From assembly GCA_030035585.1 (NCBI GenBank), contig CM057476.1, forward strand, positions 1,203,001 through 1,267,000: a DNA stretch of 64,000 nucleotides, given 5' to 3'. Source of the DNA: Dugong dugon. Taxonomy: Eukaryota; Chordata; Mammalia; Sirenia; Dugongidae. A program made the translations under genes and the position numbers. Positions 9,641-20,065 of this stretch are shown here, one piece after another (the stretch's first letter is position 1; each line of letters begins with the position of its first letter). A model generated the notes under the pieces. It was not told the origin of the DNA and did not search any database. It saw only the letters and a list, made by a program, of their open reading frames with translations.

Positions 9641-10142
9641 TGTTGTCAGGGAATGAGGCGCCTCCGTGAAGTCCTGCCCTAGGTTTGGCGACCGGGGGAG
9701 ACCTGGAGGGGAAACAGACAGGAGCTGCATCACCCTGCCTGGCACCCTCAGAAACTGAGCTGCAGGGGCCCGGCCACACAAAGAGTGAAGAACAAGGACC
9801 AACTGCAGGCTCCCCCCACCGCCCTTTCTCTCCTAGGGCGTGCGGCGAGAGCGAGGGCGCAGACACCATCTGCTCATCCGACCTAGGGTCCCCACGTCAC
9901 CCCCAGTGCAGCAGCTTGCTGGGCCGAGGGTGGTGAGATTGTGTTGAAGGGTGTGTCTCTCACAGGACGGCCCTGCATGCAGCCCAGCCCCTCACCAGGT
10001 GTCCGCGGAGCCACCACAGTCGGCCCGACAGACGGTTGTCTCCTACAAGCTTCCCGGGCTGCTCAGGACACCTTCAAGCGTGGTTCTGACTACTCATGAC
10101 TCACCTGCTGTGCCGACTTTAGAACTTGACATCCAGCAAGCT
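9641..10142. other. GC-rich single-copy DNA
   Basis: GC-rich sequence with some CpG. Open frames of 79-98 codons on both strands have no family resemblance. No feature supported. Confidence 0.4.
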
Positions 10143-10321
10143 GTGACTCACCTAACCCTGAGGTCGTCTCAACCCTGTATGACACAGTAGAACTGCCCAT
10201 AGGGTTTCCAAGGTTATAATCTCTCTGGAGACAGAAGGGCTGGTGGGTTCAAACTATCGATCTTTCTGGTTAGCAGCTGAGCGCTTTAACCACTGTACCA
10301 CCAGGGCTAGTGACTCACCTA
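10143..10321 (-). mobile_element. AfroSINE with perfect 12-bp target duplication
   Basis: The insertion occupies 10155-10309 and is flanked by GTGACTCACCTA at 10143-10154 and 10310-10321. Inverted signatures: TATGACACAGTAGAACTGCC, CATAGGGTTTCCAAGGTTAT, GGTGGGTTCAAACTATCGAT (B-box) and TTAGCAGCTGAGCGCTTTAA (head). The intact duplication implies a comparatively recent insertion. Confidence 0.95.
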
Positions 10322-10548
10322 GTCCATTACAAAGAACAAGGTCTTCCTAAGGTGCTGCCTGCCTGAGGGTCCCTGTCTTCTGGGGTCAGGTGGAGCCTCA
10401 GGCAGAGTGCTGAGATGTGGGAAGAACTTCTCAGCAGAAATGACTGACGTGTTTGCTCAGGAGAGCTGTACCAGCCCCAGGTCTGCAGGGCAGAAACGTG
10501 CGAAAATAGCCAACATGTACAGAGCACCTACTGTGTGCCCGGCCCTGT

Positions 10549-10728
10549 TCAAATTGTTGTGGTTGTTTCTGCTGCCGTCCCGATGGCCCCGACTCATGGG
10601 ACCCCACGCACAACGGAACAAAATGCTCCCCTGTCTTGTGCCGTAATCTGTGATCCCTATGGTTCTCGCTGGCTGATTTTCAGAAGTAGACTGCCAGGCC
10701 TTTCTTCATAGTCCATCTTAGTCTGGGG
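10549..10728 (-). mobile_element. AfroSINE, tRNA-Gly-type body, truncated
   Basis: Strings CGACTCATGGGACCCCACGC, GGAACAAAATGCTCCCCTGT, CTGATTTTCAGAAGTAGACT and CATAGTCCATCTTAGTCTGG match the inverted body of the tRNA-Gly-headed AfroSINE seen at 37071-37345. It stops before the tRNA head. Confidence 0.82.
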
Positions 10729-11090
10729 CTGCTGGGGCCCAGGGGGGTCGTTGAGGCATCTGCACACAATCTCCAAAACCCCTTTCATCCCCGCCTGGAG
10801 CCTGTGGTGAATCTGTTCAACCTTCAGCTCAGGTGGGATGAGGGGCAGGTAATCCGTTCACCCTCCATCAACTCCTCTTCCGCGACCCAGGTCCTGTGAG
10901 GGTGGGGAGGGGGACGGGGACAATTTGCTGAAATGAGGCCCAGAGAGATGGCCTGGCGCTCTGCAGTAATGAAAATATTTCCTCTGGTGCGTGGGTGACC
11001 TCTGTTGCCCACCTGCGAGTCTCATTTTCTCTGACCTTGAGGAGAAGGGGGGCCAGCTAGGCAGGGAGCCGTGCTGAGTGCACAGGAGGC
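10729..11090. other. GC-rich single-copy DNA
   Basis: No exon, repeat family or motif recognised. The sequence grades into the minisatellite that follows. Confidence 0.35.
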
Positions 11091-11411
11091 CAGCGTGACG
11101 TGGGGGGAGCCAGGACACGGGTAGATGGGGTCCTATGCATGAGGCTGGCGTGACGTGGGGGAGCCAGGACCCAGGGAGACAGGGTCCCATGCGTGATCGC
11201 TGGTGTGATATGGGGGAGCCAGGACCCAGGGAGATGGAGGTCACATGCATGATGCTGGAAGGATGTGGGGAATCCAGGACACCGGAGACAGGGGTCATAT
11301 ATGTGATCGCTGACAAGATGTGGGGGGGCCAGGACATGTGTAGATGGGGGTCACATGTGTGATCACTGGTGTGATGTGGTAGAGCCAGGACATGGGTAAA
11401 CAGGGGTCCCA
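11091..11411. repeat. About 55-bp minisatellite, 6 units
   Basis: Units begin near 11091, 11143, 11199, 11253, 11308 and 11364. Each carries (G/C)CTGG(C/T)GTGA(C/T)GTGGGGG, GAGCCAGGAC, a GGGAGA or GGTAGA stretch, GGGTCA(C/T)AT and GTGATC. Divergence between units is 15-25 percent by eye, so the array is old. It explains the repetitive 75-codon + frame here and part of the 209-codon minus frame. Confidence 0.88.
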
Positions 11412-12446
11412 GTCCCAGCCCTGCTGCTTGGAGATGACTCTCGCTCTTTAGACAGGACAGACGTGGATGCATTATTAGAGGTGTCACTCAGAGGGCGAAG
11501 GACAGGACACCACCTGAGGTCCCCCCGTCCCCTGCCACATCCTGACCTATCTCAGGACGCCGTAGCTCTGTCCACCTGCTCCAGGACAAACGTGGTGTCT
11601 GAGCTGGACGGAGGCCACGCTCACCCCCACCCTGCCGCCATCCCCGCACACAGGGCCACCTGCAGCCACACCAGACGCTTCCGTCACTGGTGCCTGACAC
11701 CCGAGGTACTGCTGACTGAATCTCTCTCTCCGTTTGATTAACTCTCCTGCGATGGTTTTGACAGTGTGCCCTTGTTTTCCAGTATTTCCACATTTAGGGT
11801 CCTTGTCTGAGTCTGAGACGACAAGGTAGAAGATGCATCGTCCGGTCTGAGATGATCTGTGAGCATCCACAGCTGCAGGGACTCTGGGAGGCCCCCCTGG
11901 AGGCTCATCTGGACCCACAGATCCTGTCTGGGAGCCACTGGTTAGGGTCCTAGCCTGGGGAGGCCTAGGGGTAACGTGGTGGGCAAGGCTCATTCATGAA
12001 CAGGACCCCAGTGCCCACCCACCCACCCTGGTGGGCTGACGCCCTGGCTCCTGCCCCTCCTCCTTGTCCCACTGCACACGGCAGCCCAGCCCTCTCCTGC
12101 CTCCTGTCTGAGTCTTGAGTTATGACTCTTTCCAAAATTAAATTACTTCGCCGCAGGCTTCACTCAAAAAACAGTCTCTCTAATGGCTCATTTTGGGATT
12201 TGATCTGATACTTCCTTGACAGGGGCCTCTGGCTGTGACGTTAGCAGATATTAAGCGTCTATGTCTGTATATCCACATCCACACATACATGCACCTGTGC
12301 ACACACACACATACAGGCCCCAATCCTATGTCTTGCTAGTTCATGGTGGGCAGAACCACCTTGATTTCCTCTTTATTGCCTGGAGCTCGTGGAAGCAAGA
12401 AACATCCTCGCTTTGCACCTCAATGCCATGTGGCTCTTTGTGCCAA
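11412..12446. other. Single-copy DNA with a short CA-rich tract
   Basis: GC-rich to 12100, then mixed. A CA/TG-rich stretch sits at about 12265-12320. Frames of 92-148 codons (for example 11547-11993, minus) look like chance openings. No gene recognised. Confidence 0.4.
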
Positions 12447-12595
12447 TAACACAGGGCCCAAGGCTGCCTGGGTGGACCACGTGCCCAAGGCTGCCTGGGT
12501 GGACCACAGGACCCATGACTGGCATGGGTGAAACTCAGTGCCCAGGGCTGGCCTGGGTGGACTCTGGTGCCCAGGGCTGGCTGGAGTGGAAGGCA
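12447..12595. repeat. Imperfect short minisatellite
   Basis: GCCCAAGGCTGCCTGGGTGG recurs at about 12457 and 12484. Looser copies follow (GCCCAGGGCTGGCCTGGGTG near 12540 and GCCCAGGGCTGGCTGGAGTG near 12570). Unit length is about 27-35 bp, imperfect. Frames through it (12341-13012, minus; 12389-12655, plus) are repeat-driven. Confidence 0.8.
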
Positions 12596-12765
12596 ATCCC
12601 AGGATCCTGCCCTCTGCCTCCTGCTGGGTTTGGCAGATGGGCCCCCAGAATATAGATGCCATGAGCACAGGGCCACATCCATACAACTGCCCCACAAAAT
12701 GTTGACAGCTTGAGGACAGGAGCCTGGTCTGGCTTGTCCCCACCACCCCACCCCCCGTTGTGTCC

Positions 12766-12781
12766 TCAGCACCAAGGACCG
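12766..12781 (+). promoter_or_regulatory. RE1/NRSE-like site (one mismatch)
   Basis: TCAGCACCAAGGACCG matches 15 of 16 positions of the REST recognition pattern TYAGMRCCNNRGMSAG. REST represses neuronal genes through such sites. Sequence only: a match of this quality can occur by chance and no target gene is visible nearby. Confidence 0.3.
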
Positions 12782-12884
12782 ACCAGACCCAGGAGGGATT
12801 TGTGAGCTTTTGCTGACTGAAGGAAGGAAGGAAGGATGAACAGGTGCTTCAGCTGCAGGGACCACATCAGCACCCTGGAGAGTG

Positions 12885-13015
12885 GTGGTCCTCACACTCC
12901 AGTGACCTCGGAATCGCCTGGGGCCCGGATATTCTGATCCAGGAGTCCAGGCTGGGCTCAGGAATCTGCATCTTAGCAAGGCCCCAGAGGCTCTATCAGA
13001 TGAGGTGCTCACAGC
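12885..13015 (+). mobile_element. MER5A-like hAT DNA transposon fragment
   Basis: The order GTGGTCCTCACACTCCAGTG, AATCGCCTGGGGCCCGGATA, TTCTGATCCAGGAGTCCAGG and AGGAATCTGCATCTTAGCAA is the MER5A core on the + strand. MER5A is a short, non-autonomous hAT-Charlie element found in all placentals. Both ends are eroded. Confidence 0.75.
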
Positions 13016-15129
13016 CCCAGCCCCAGCAGGAAGAGGCTATTCCGAAACAACGCACATCAGAGCTGACGGGTAGCACCCCCGTTTTCTCCAGGGCCCGGCC
13101 TCCTGAAACCGCTCAAGATTTCCAGAACACAGGGCTGCTTTCCACTGCCTCCCCTCTGTGCGCCCACTCAGCAATCCCGAGAAGGTCTAGGTGAAGACAC
13201 TGCCTTGCTTCTCTCTGGAGCCCCAGCAGCACCCTCTCTACACTGATGAGGCTGGAGAGCGGGAGAGAAAACAAACGCCTCCAGGAAGCAGCTCTCCTGG
13301 CTGCAGGCAGAAACGGGGCCTCAGCTGAGGAGCCGTCCTGGTCCGTAGGGAGTGGGGGGACGTGGCCGCACAAACCCAGCCTGACCCCTCCCGCAGCTCC
13401 CCATCCGTCTGTGCGGCTGGCCGTGCACCGGCTTGTGACCGAGGTGGGGGAGGTTCTGGGCACAGGAGGAGCGAGTGACAGCAGACGGGCTACAAGGGGG
13501 TGAGCCTGCCGGGGTGACCCAAGGGGGCCGAGGGCGCAGCCTGGACACAGAGGGCCTGTTCCTGCCACCCCCCACCCCGGGACCCCAGGGGTTGAGACGC
13601 GCTGACCGCTGTGACTCAGCCCTGCCCGGGGCAGTTCTGTCCTCAGAGAAGCCCTGTCATGGGGTGGCGGGGGAACACAAGGGCCCTTGTTGTTAGGGGG
13701 GACAGGAAACAGCTGTGCAGTCACAGGGTCCGGGCCTCCCCTTCCCTTCCTCTGCTGTCCCTGGGAAGGGTAGGTCCCTCCTGGGCCTGGACACTGCACC
13801 TGCAGCCCCTCCTACATTGGGGAAACCGAGTCTGTAAGCTAGAGGGGCGTCACTGTGCCCTGCAGCAGCCTCTGCTCTCGTCCCTGGCCTCCTGCTGCTG
13901 CAGCCCCCAACTCAGCTGGACCCCAGCCCTGCCCCATTTCCTGCCCCTGGGAGGATGGGCCGTGGGCTGGGGGAGCGGGCATCCAGTGGCATTGGGGTCT
14001 CCTGGGTCTCTGGTCCTCCTCACCCCCACCCCTGCCTGCCCTCTAATTTCCTGGCCTGTGGTGAGGAGGGGACTGCACTGAGCCGTCAGGGGAGGGGCAG
14101 TGATGAGTGGCCTCCAAGACACGCAAGGCGCCTTGTTGGGTGCGGCCTCCCCGCCAAGCTCAGGGCTCCTTCCACGTGAGGAGGGTGGCCCAAGACGGCG
14201 GTCAGATGGCGCAGTGTGAGCCTCGGGAGGTCACTGTGGGTCTGCTTCTAGCTGCGGCCTCGGCCCGCAGGCACGGGCACTGAATGGACTGTTGGCAGCA
14301 CTGATGAGGCCCCTACGGGCCCGGCCTGCAGCTGTGACCCCACTGAAGAGGGGAGGAGACCCCGCTATGAGGGAGAAGGGACGGAGGCTTCAGCACCAGC
14401 CAAGAGGCTCCCCTTGGGGCCCTGGCGGCAGAATCGCCTTCCTCTGCAACCTTCCGCGGCTCCCCACTGCTGTGTGGGAGAGGCCAAGCCCTGCCTTTCC
14501 AGGGTTCACCCATCATAACCGCCCTCCAGGCCCCCTCCATTGGGGTTGAGCTTCCCCCATCACAGAGACTGTGGCACTCAGGGTTTCTGAAGGCACACAC
14601 CACGCACGGAAACCTTCAGAACTCTGTTTGGCTCCCTCACATCATTTTAGGATTTGGAATTGTTTCTGATTTAATGACACAAGGTTAGAGCGTCCCATCA
14701 TCCCCTCAGATATAGCCTCAGAAGCCAGGACCCGGCCCTGCCAGCAGGTCTATGCAGCCTGGGACCTGTCCCCCCGTGGATCGCGTCCCCTCTCTGCACC
14801 TCAGTTGTGGCCAGAGTGGACATCCACGCCCTCCTCCAGCTGAGTAGATTTCACGTCATCCATTAAAATGACAGAAGGAAAATTCTCACCCCTCCCTTTC
14901 TCTGCAGCTCATCTCTTCACCCCACTCCAGGTTTCCCTTGAATTTCTTCCCTCGGTGGTACATTTGTGCTCACAAATATCAACTGATTACCACGTTATAC
15001 TTCTCTACCACGAAAACATATACCCGTTGCAGTTTAAATATCACAATAATTCTTGCATCTTAAAAGCTCCAAGTGTTAAAACATCCTCCAGATTGTGTTA
15101 CAATTGCATTATTACTAATAGATAACCTA
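13016..15129. other. Long GC-rich single-copy block
   Basis: High GC with scattered CpG to about 14850, then AT-richer. Open frames up to 228 codons (13113-13799, minus) and 156 codons (13611-14081, plus) are proline/glycine/arginine-rich and resemble nothing I know. No splice-bounded conserved exon could be argued. Confidence 0.4.
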
Positions 15130-15254
15130 TCAAAACAACTTGCTGTTGTTAGGTGCCATCATGTCACTTCTGACTCATAGCGACCCTATGTACAACAGAA
15201 CAAAACACCATCCAGTCCTTGCCATCCTCACAGTCTTTGCTATGTCAAAACAAC
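15130..15254 (-). mobile_element. Truncated RTE1 3' end with perfect 10-bp duplication
   Basis: TCAAAACAAC at 15130-15139 is repeated at 15245-15254. Between them lies a 105-bp inverted RTE1 terminus: GTTGTTAGGTGCCATCATGT, CTGACTCATAGCGACCCTAT and CAACAGAACAAAACACCATC. It is a very short, 5'-truncated insertion with well-defined boundaries. Confidence 0.93.
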
Positions 15255-15554
15255 GTAAACATGTACATTTACAATTACTCAGTTATGTAAGGGGAACTGC
15301 ACCCTTCAGGAAATGAGTTGGGGACAAGTCTGAGTCCCAACTATAGGACGTCCCACACTGTCACCATGGACCCGGGGGTCACTGCACTCCTGGATGTGCA
15401 CCTGAGGAGGTTTGGAGGGGATTCTGCCTTCTCAGTACAGTGGGGGTGGGGGTGGGGGTGGTGCATAACAGGGAAGGTGGGAGCCTCAGCCCTTCTCAAG
15501 CAGGTGAGTTTCAGGAGAAGGTGCTGGTGACCTTGAGGGATGTCCTCTCACTGG
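15255..15554. other. Single-copy DNA with a G4-capable tract
   Basis: Around 15441-15462 a GGGGGTGGGGGTGGGGGTGG run fits a G-quadruplex pattern (at least three G-runs of five separated by T, then GG). Nothing else recognised. Confidence 0.5.
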
Positions 15555-15712
15555 CCTGTGGACCCCCTGTTCTTTGCATTTCCCAGTGGGGTGTCCCTGT
15601 AAGTAGGGGTCTCTGTGGCTATCCCCATGGGTCCTGTGGACCACCCTGTTCTCTGCATTTCCCTGCAGGGTGTCCTTGTAAGCAGTGGTCTCTGTGGCTG
15701 TCCCCATGAATC
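15555..15712. repeat. 78-bp tandem duplication
   Basis: Two units of about 78 bp begin at 15555 and 15633. They share CCTGTGGACC, CCCTGTTCT(T/C)TGCATTTCCC, GGGTGTCC(C/T)TGTAAG and GTCTCTGTGGCT(A/G)TCCCCATG. About 10 percent divergence. Confidence 0.9.
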
Positions 15713-16234
15713 CCGGAGCTCTGGGAGACCGGTGTGCCTTGCAAGATGCTCATCATGGCTGAGACCCAGGTTTGCGCTGCATGCAGTAGGGCTCTTACTC
15801 AGTCTAGGACATGCGTTCACAGGTCTCTCCTTTATTTGGAGGATGCAGAGATAGGAAACTATGGCCGAGGGGATTTGGAAAGAGTGGGCATTGTCCCTGC
15901 AGGTGACAGGCGTGAACCACGTTTCCAAAGCTAGACGTATTTGCACTTCACCTCCCCGTGTGGGCCTGGGATGGCTCCTGGCATGCCTGGCCCAGCGTCT
16001 TCCTATAGGGTGGGCAGGATGGCGCTCTCCGGACCCACAGTGCTGCAGGCCGGGGTCAAAAACTGTAAAACTCACTTCCTTGGACGTGGCGTTGCACACT
16101 CGGACAGTGTCCAGGGACCTCACTGAGAAGTGGTCCCCCTCTACTGCCCCTCGCCTCCCGGTTCCCTCCGCAGATACAGCCCATGCCGACAGCTCCTTAT
16201 TTACCCTTCTGGAGAGTTCTGTGTGTTTACAAGG
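15713..16234. other. Single-copy DNA, no gene recognised
   Basis: A 309-codon minus-strand frame (15548-16477) spans this region. It starts inside the RTE1 3' terminus, runs through an L1M tail and ends in the 78-bp duplication, so it is a composite of unrelated sequences and not a gene. Nothing else seen. Confidence 0.5.
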
Positions 16235-16429
16235 AACTGCACACATATGCCTTTTATTTTTATAGAAGTGGAAGGATACGATGTACACTCTTTTGCGCTT
16301 TGCCTTTTCACCTAAAAGCACATATTGGAAAGTGTCTCCTCTCACTAGGTTGAGTTCGGCCTTGTCCATCAACAGCTGAGTGGCACCTTCTACTGCATGG
16401 ATGTTCCAGAACTTACTGAACCGGTCCCT
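16235..16429 (-). mobile_element. L1M 3' UTR, outer element, left part
   Basis: Inverted L1M terminal sequence: CACATATGCCTTTTATTTTT, CTTTTGCGCTTTGCCTTTTC, CACATATTGGAAAGTGTCTC, then GCATGGATGTTCCAGAACTT and CTGAACCGGTCCCT. The next expected L1M bases (a 'CTATTGATGG'-type string) resume only at 17721, after the RTE1 insertion. Confidence 0.82.
16418..16429. repeat. Target-site duplication of RTE1, left copy
   Basis: GAACCGGTCCCT, repeated with one mismatch as GAACCGGTCCTT at 17709-17720. These bound the RTE1 insertion. Confidence 0.88.
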
Positions 16430-16910
16430 GTTGTTAAGCGCCGTTGAGTCAGTTTCGACCCATATACAACAGAACAAAACACTGCCCAGTCCAGAGCCAT
16501 CCTCACAATCATTGTTATGCTTGAGCCCACTGTAGCACCCACTGTGTTAATCCATCTCGTTGAGGGTCTTCTTTCTTTTTCACTGACCCTCTACTTTACC
16601 AAGCATCATGTCCTTCTCCAGAGACTGGCCCATCCTGTTGACATGTCCAAAGCATGTGAGACAAAGTCTCGCCATCCTTGCACCTAAGGAGCATTCTGGC
16701 TGTACTTCTCCCAAGACAGATTTGTTCATTCTGGCAGTCCATGGTGTATTCAATATTCTTTGCAAACACCATAATTCAAAGCATCAATTCTTCTTCAGTC
16801 TCCTTTATTCACTGTCCAGCTTTCCCATGCCTATGAGGCAACTGAAGACATCATGGCACAGGTCAAATACACCTTAGTCCTTAAAGTGACATCTTTGGTT
16901 TTTAATACTT

Positions 16911-16922
16911 TAAAGAGGTCTT
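16911..16922. repeat. Target-site duplication of nested L1, left copy
   Basis: TAAAGAGGTCTT, repeated exactly at 17287-17298. Both copies are RTE1 sequence. Confidence 0.95.
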
Positions 16923-17286
16923 TTTTATTTTTTTTTAAGTTTTTTTAAAATTGTACTTTAGATGAAGGTTTACAGAACAAACTAGCTTCTTATTAAACAA
17001 TTAGTACACGTGTTGTTTTGTGACGTTGGTTTACCAACCCCACAACATATCAACACTCTCCCTTCTCGACTTTGGGTTCCCTATTACCAGCTTTCCTGTC
17101 CCCTCTTGCCTTCTAGTCCTTGCCTCTGGGCTGGTGTGTCCCTTTAGTCTTGCTTTGTTTTATGGGCCTGTCTAATCTTTGGCTGAAGGGTGAAGCTCAG
17201 GAGCGACTTCATTACTGAGCTACAAAGGTATCTAGGGGCCATACTCTCTCGGGGTTTCTTCAGTCTCTGTCAGGCCAGTAAGTCTG
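16923..17286 (-). mobile_element. L1 3' UTR nested inside RTE1
   Basis: A 364-bp insertion begins with a T-rich run (the inverted poly(A)), then TTGTACTTTAGATGAAGGTT, CAGAACAAACTAGCTTCTTA, ACCAACCCCACAACATATCA, CTATTACCAGCTTTCCTGTC and CAGTCTCTGTCAGGCCAGTA. I know this 3' UTR from elephant L1. Perfect 12-bp duplications and little divergence make it one of the youngest insertions in the window. Confidence 0.93.
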
Positions 17287-17298
17287 TAAAGAGGTCTT
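17287..17298. repeat. Target-site duplication of nested L1, right copy
   Basis: TAAAGAGGTCTT, identical to 16911-16922. Confidence 0.95.
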
Positions 17299-17326
17299 CT
17301 GTAGCAGATTTACCCAACACAATGCA

Positions 17327-17623
17327 TCATTTGATTTCCTGATTGCTGCTTTCATTGATGTTGATTGTGGATCCAGGTAAAATGAAATCCTTGACAACTT
17401 CAGTATTTTCTCCATTCATCATGATGTTGCTTATTGGTCTAGTAGTGAGGATTTTTGTTTTCTTTATGTTAACGTGTAATCCATACTGAAGGCTGTAGTC
17501 TTTGATCTTCATCACTAAGTGCTTCAAGTCCTCTTCAGTTTTCAGCAAGCAGGGTTGTGTCACTTGCATATTGCTGGTTGTTGATGAGTCTTCCTCCAAT
17601 CCTGATGCTGTGTTCTTCTTCAT
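17327..17623 (-). pseudogene. RTE1 reverse-transcriptase relic
   Basis: A 98-codon open stretch encodes the C-terminal side of the RTE/BovB reverse transcriptase domain. Recognisable blocks are EEDLKHLVMKIKDYSLQYGL, HVNIKKTKILTT and VVKDFILPGSTININ. The catalytic YADD-type motif should lie just upstream in the coding direction and is not intact here. Full RTE ORFs are close to 1000 residues or more, so this is a truncated, non-functional piece inside the 16430-17708 insertion. Confidence 0.9.
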
Positions 17624-17708
17624 ACAGCCCAGCTTCTTGGATTATTTGCTTAGCGTGCAGATTGAATAACTATCCTTAATTCAGATGAATCCTTAATTCA
17701 GTCTGTAA

Positions 17709-17867
17709 GAACCGGTCCTTACTGATGCATAGTTCCCAGTTTCCACATGACATAACAACTGTTCTTGCTTACGAGTCTTTCTGCACACGTGTGGGTGCGC
17801 CGGTGGAATCATTCCTAGACAACTGCTTGGTGAAGAGTAAATGCATTTTTAAAGTCATTTTTCAATT
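17709..17867 (-). mobile_element. L1M 3' UTR, outer element, right part
   Basis: Begins with the right copy of the RTE1 target duplication (17709-17720), then resumes the L1M that stopped at 16429: ACTGATGCATAGTTCCCAGT, GTGGAATCATTCCTAGACAA and GTAAATGCATTTTTAAAGTC. Together with 16235-16429 it is one L1M copy. Confidence 0.82.
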
Positions 17868-19020
17868 TGCGTATCATTCTTGGTGTACAGTTCTGTGAGT
17901 CTGCACAAACACACAGAGCCCATCACCTCCACCATCCTTCATGCTTCTCCTCATCCTCACGCCCTCCGCCCAGTCCTACTATCTGGGAACCATCGATCTG
18001 TTTTTGGTCCCTACGGTTTTGCCCTTTCCAGAGGCAATATAAATAGACCGATACAGTGTGGACCCCTTTGAGTCTGGCTCCTTCTCTTAGCATCATGCTC
18101 CAGAGATCCACGCTACTGTATTATTGGTTCAGTAGCTAGCTCCTTCCCTGGCTGACTAGAATTCCACTTTGTGGGTGTACAACAGTTGGTTTACCCACTC
18201 CCCAGCTAAGGGACTTTTGGTTGATTCCATCTTTTGCAATGACAAAGATGCTATGAACACTGCCATTCTAATTTTGTTTAAACATAGGTTCTCATTTAAC
18301 TTGGGTAAGGACCTAGGAGTGAGATTGCTGGGTCATCTGTAAGTGTGTGTTTAAGTTTATGAGAAACTGCCAAACGGTTTTCCAAGGGGGCTACACCACT
18401 TTGTATTTCAGAGTTCCTGCTGCACCACATCCTCAAGATCACTTGGTGTTGGTTTGTTTTATCATTTTGGCAATTCTAATAGCTGTGTACTAGTACATTT
18501 TTGTGGCTTTAATTTGCATTTACCAAATAACTCATGATGCTGAGCATCTTTGTATGTGCTTATTTGCCACTTGTATGTTTTCTTTGGTAAAATGTCTGTA
18601 TAAATCTTTCCTCCATTTAAAAAAGTAGGTTCTTTGTTTTGTTATTGATGCATTTTAAGAGTTATTTATATATTCTGGATACAAATTCTTTGTCAGCTAT
18701 ATGAATTGCAAATACTTTCTCCAAGTTTGTGGCTTGTCTTATCATTTTCTTAACACTGTTTTTTTGCAGAAAAAAACTTTTTAATATTGATGAAGTCCAA
18801 TTTGTCATTTTTTTTTTCTTTAATGGATCATGCTTTTGGTTTTGCCTAACCTGAGGTCACAGAATTGTCTCCTAAAAATTTAATGGTTTTCCATTTTATA
18901 TTTAGGCCCACGACACAGTTTGAGGTACAAGGTGTGAGGTACAGATCGAGGTAATTTTTTTGCCTATGGACATGCAATTGCTGCAACACCGTTGCTGAAA
19001 AAACTGTCCTTTCTTCTCTG
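17868..19020 (-). mobile_element. Second ancient L1M, 3' UTR and ORF2 end
   Basis: A long inverted L1M block: GCACAAACACACAGAGCCCA, TAGCATCATGCTCCAGAGAT, GACAAAGATGCTATGAACAC, CCTAGGAGTGAGATTGCTGG, GAAACTGCCAAACGGTTTTC, TTTAATTTGCATTTACCAAA, TATTCTGGATACAAATTCTT and GATGAAGTCCAATTTGTCAT. It repeats consensus regions already present in the neighbouring L1M, so the two are separate insertions. Confidence 0.9.
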
Positions 19021-20065
19021 AAGTGTCTTTGCAGGTAAATGCATTTTAACTTTTAACAGACCATACAGAGATGCTCTCTGATCAATACACATTTGCTGGA
19101 TGAATGAATGGATGAAGACTAAAGGCCCGATGGGGCTGGCTTTACCACCTTGAGGGGCAGCACACCGGTGAATTCCATGTAGAGGATTTCAGGATTGGGT
19201 CTCTGCTTCTGGATCGCAGTGACAAGAGGCAGACTTCTCCAGGAAGGTGGTGGTCATCCTGGGGGCCCTTGGTACTCCCGTCATCCAAACCGCATCTCTT
19301 GGGCAGGTGGGAGTCAGGTCTCCTCCTGTTCTCAAGCTCTCCAGGTTCCAGTGCACGAGGACTGAGAACCATTGCCCGGGGTGTGGCTGTGCTGACACTG
19401 CTGCTGGCCAGGTCCCTGCTGTGCTGGCCAGGCCCTTGGCTTAGCCCAGGTAAGGGTCCAGGTGAGGCCCAGGTGAGGGTCTGAGCCCTGAGCTGACCTG
19501 GAGGCTTCTCTTTCCCAGCAGCCTAGTCCCAGCCTGGCCCTGTTGGCTGAGCAATGCCCCATTCACTCTTGCTCCAGACCCTAGCTGGTGGCTGGGTGGG
19601 TCTGAGCCCCACATAGCTCCCTGAGGAGCTGTAATTAGGCTTCCCAGTGCCAGGATGATGAAATCAGCATCTCCAACACTAAAGAACGTCCAGGGGGACT
19701 TTGTTTATTTAAAATGCAAATTGAATCAGTGGGGAAGCGTCCCTGTTCAGTCTGGAGGACAGATGGGGCTACTGCTCCCTGGGGAGAAGAGGGCGGATCC
19801 TAGCCTATCTGCATGGACACCAGGCTCCTCATGCCCTCGAGGGTGGGCAGCACTCCCCAGGCTGGCACCTGTGGGAGGGGCCACCTGGTGCTGCTTTTAT
19901 GGCAAGGAGGGCAGCTGCCCCTTCTGGGTCTCTGAGGGTCACTGTGCAGGTGGGCCCAGGGAGTGGAGCCAGGGGCGGGCAGGTGGGGTCGCAGCTGCAG
20001 AGAGGAGACACATTTGTGAATCGTTATTGGAAAGTAGCCTCACATATGAGCTTCCAGAGACCGGA
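19021..20065. other. GC-rich single-copy DNA
   Basis: Starts with a short L2-like tail at about 19083-19120 (CACATTTGCTGGATGAATGA). The rest is GC-rich, with open frames up to 165 codons (19655-20152) that have no recognised domain. Confidence 0.4.

Larger units (their letters stand above)
16430..17708 (-). mobile_element. RTE1 LINE, 5'-truncated, itself interrupted
   Basis: The inverted RTE1 3' end opens exactly after the target duplication with GTTGTTAAGCGCCGTTGAGT and continues through CAATCATTGTTATGCTTGAG, CTCCAGAGACTGGCCCATCC and CACCTAAGGAGCATTCTGGC to 16922. It resumes at about 17299 (TCTGTAGCAGATTTACCC) and runs into the reverse transcriptase region. Net RTE1 length is about 900 bp. 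It is flanked by 12-bp duplications and sits inside an older L1M. Confidence 0.93.

Noticed and set aside
15548-16477. 309-codon minus-strand frame as a gene
   Set aside because: It joins an RTE1 terminus, an L1M tail, single-copy DNA and a tandem duplication. Not a coherent protein.
16430-17708. Active RTE1 element
   Set aside because: 5'-truncated, interrupted by an L1, and the reverse-transcriptase region is only about 100 codons without an intact catalytic motif.
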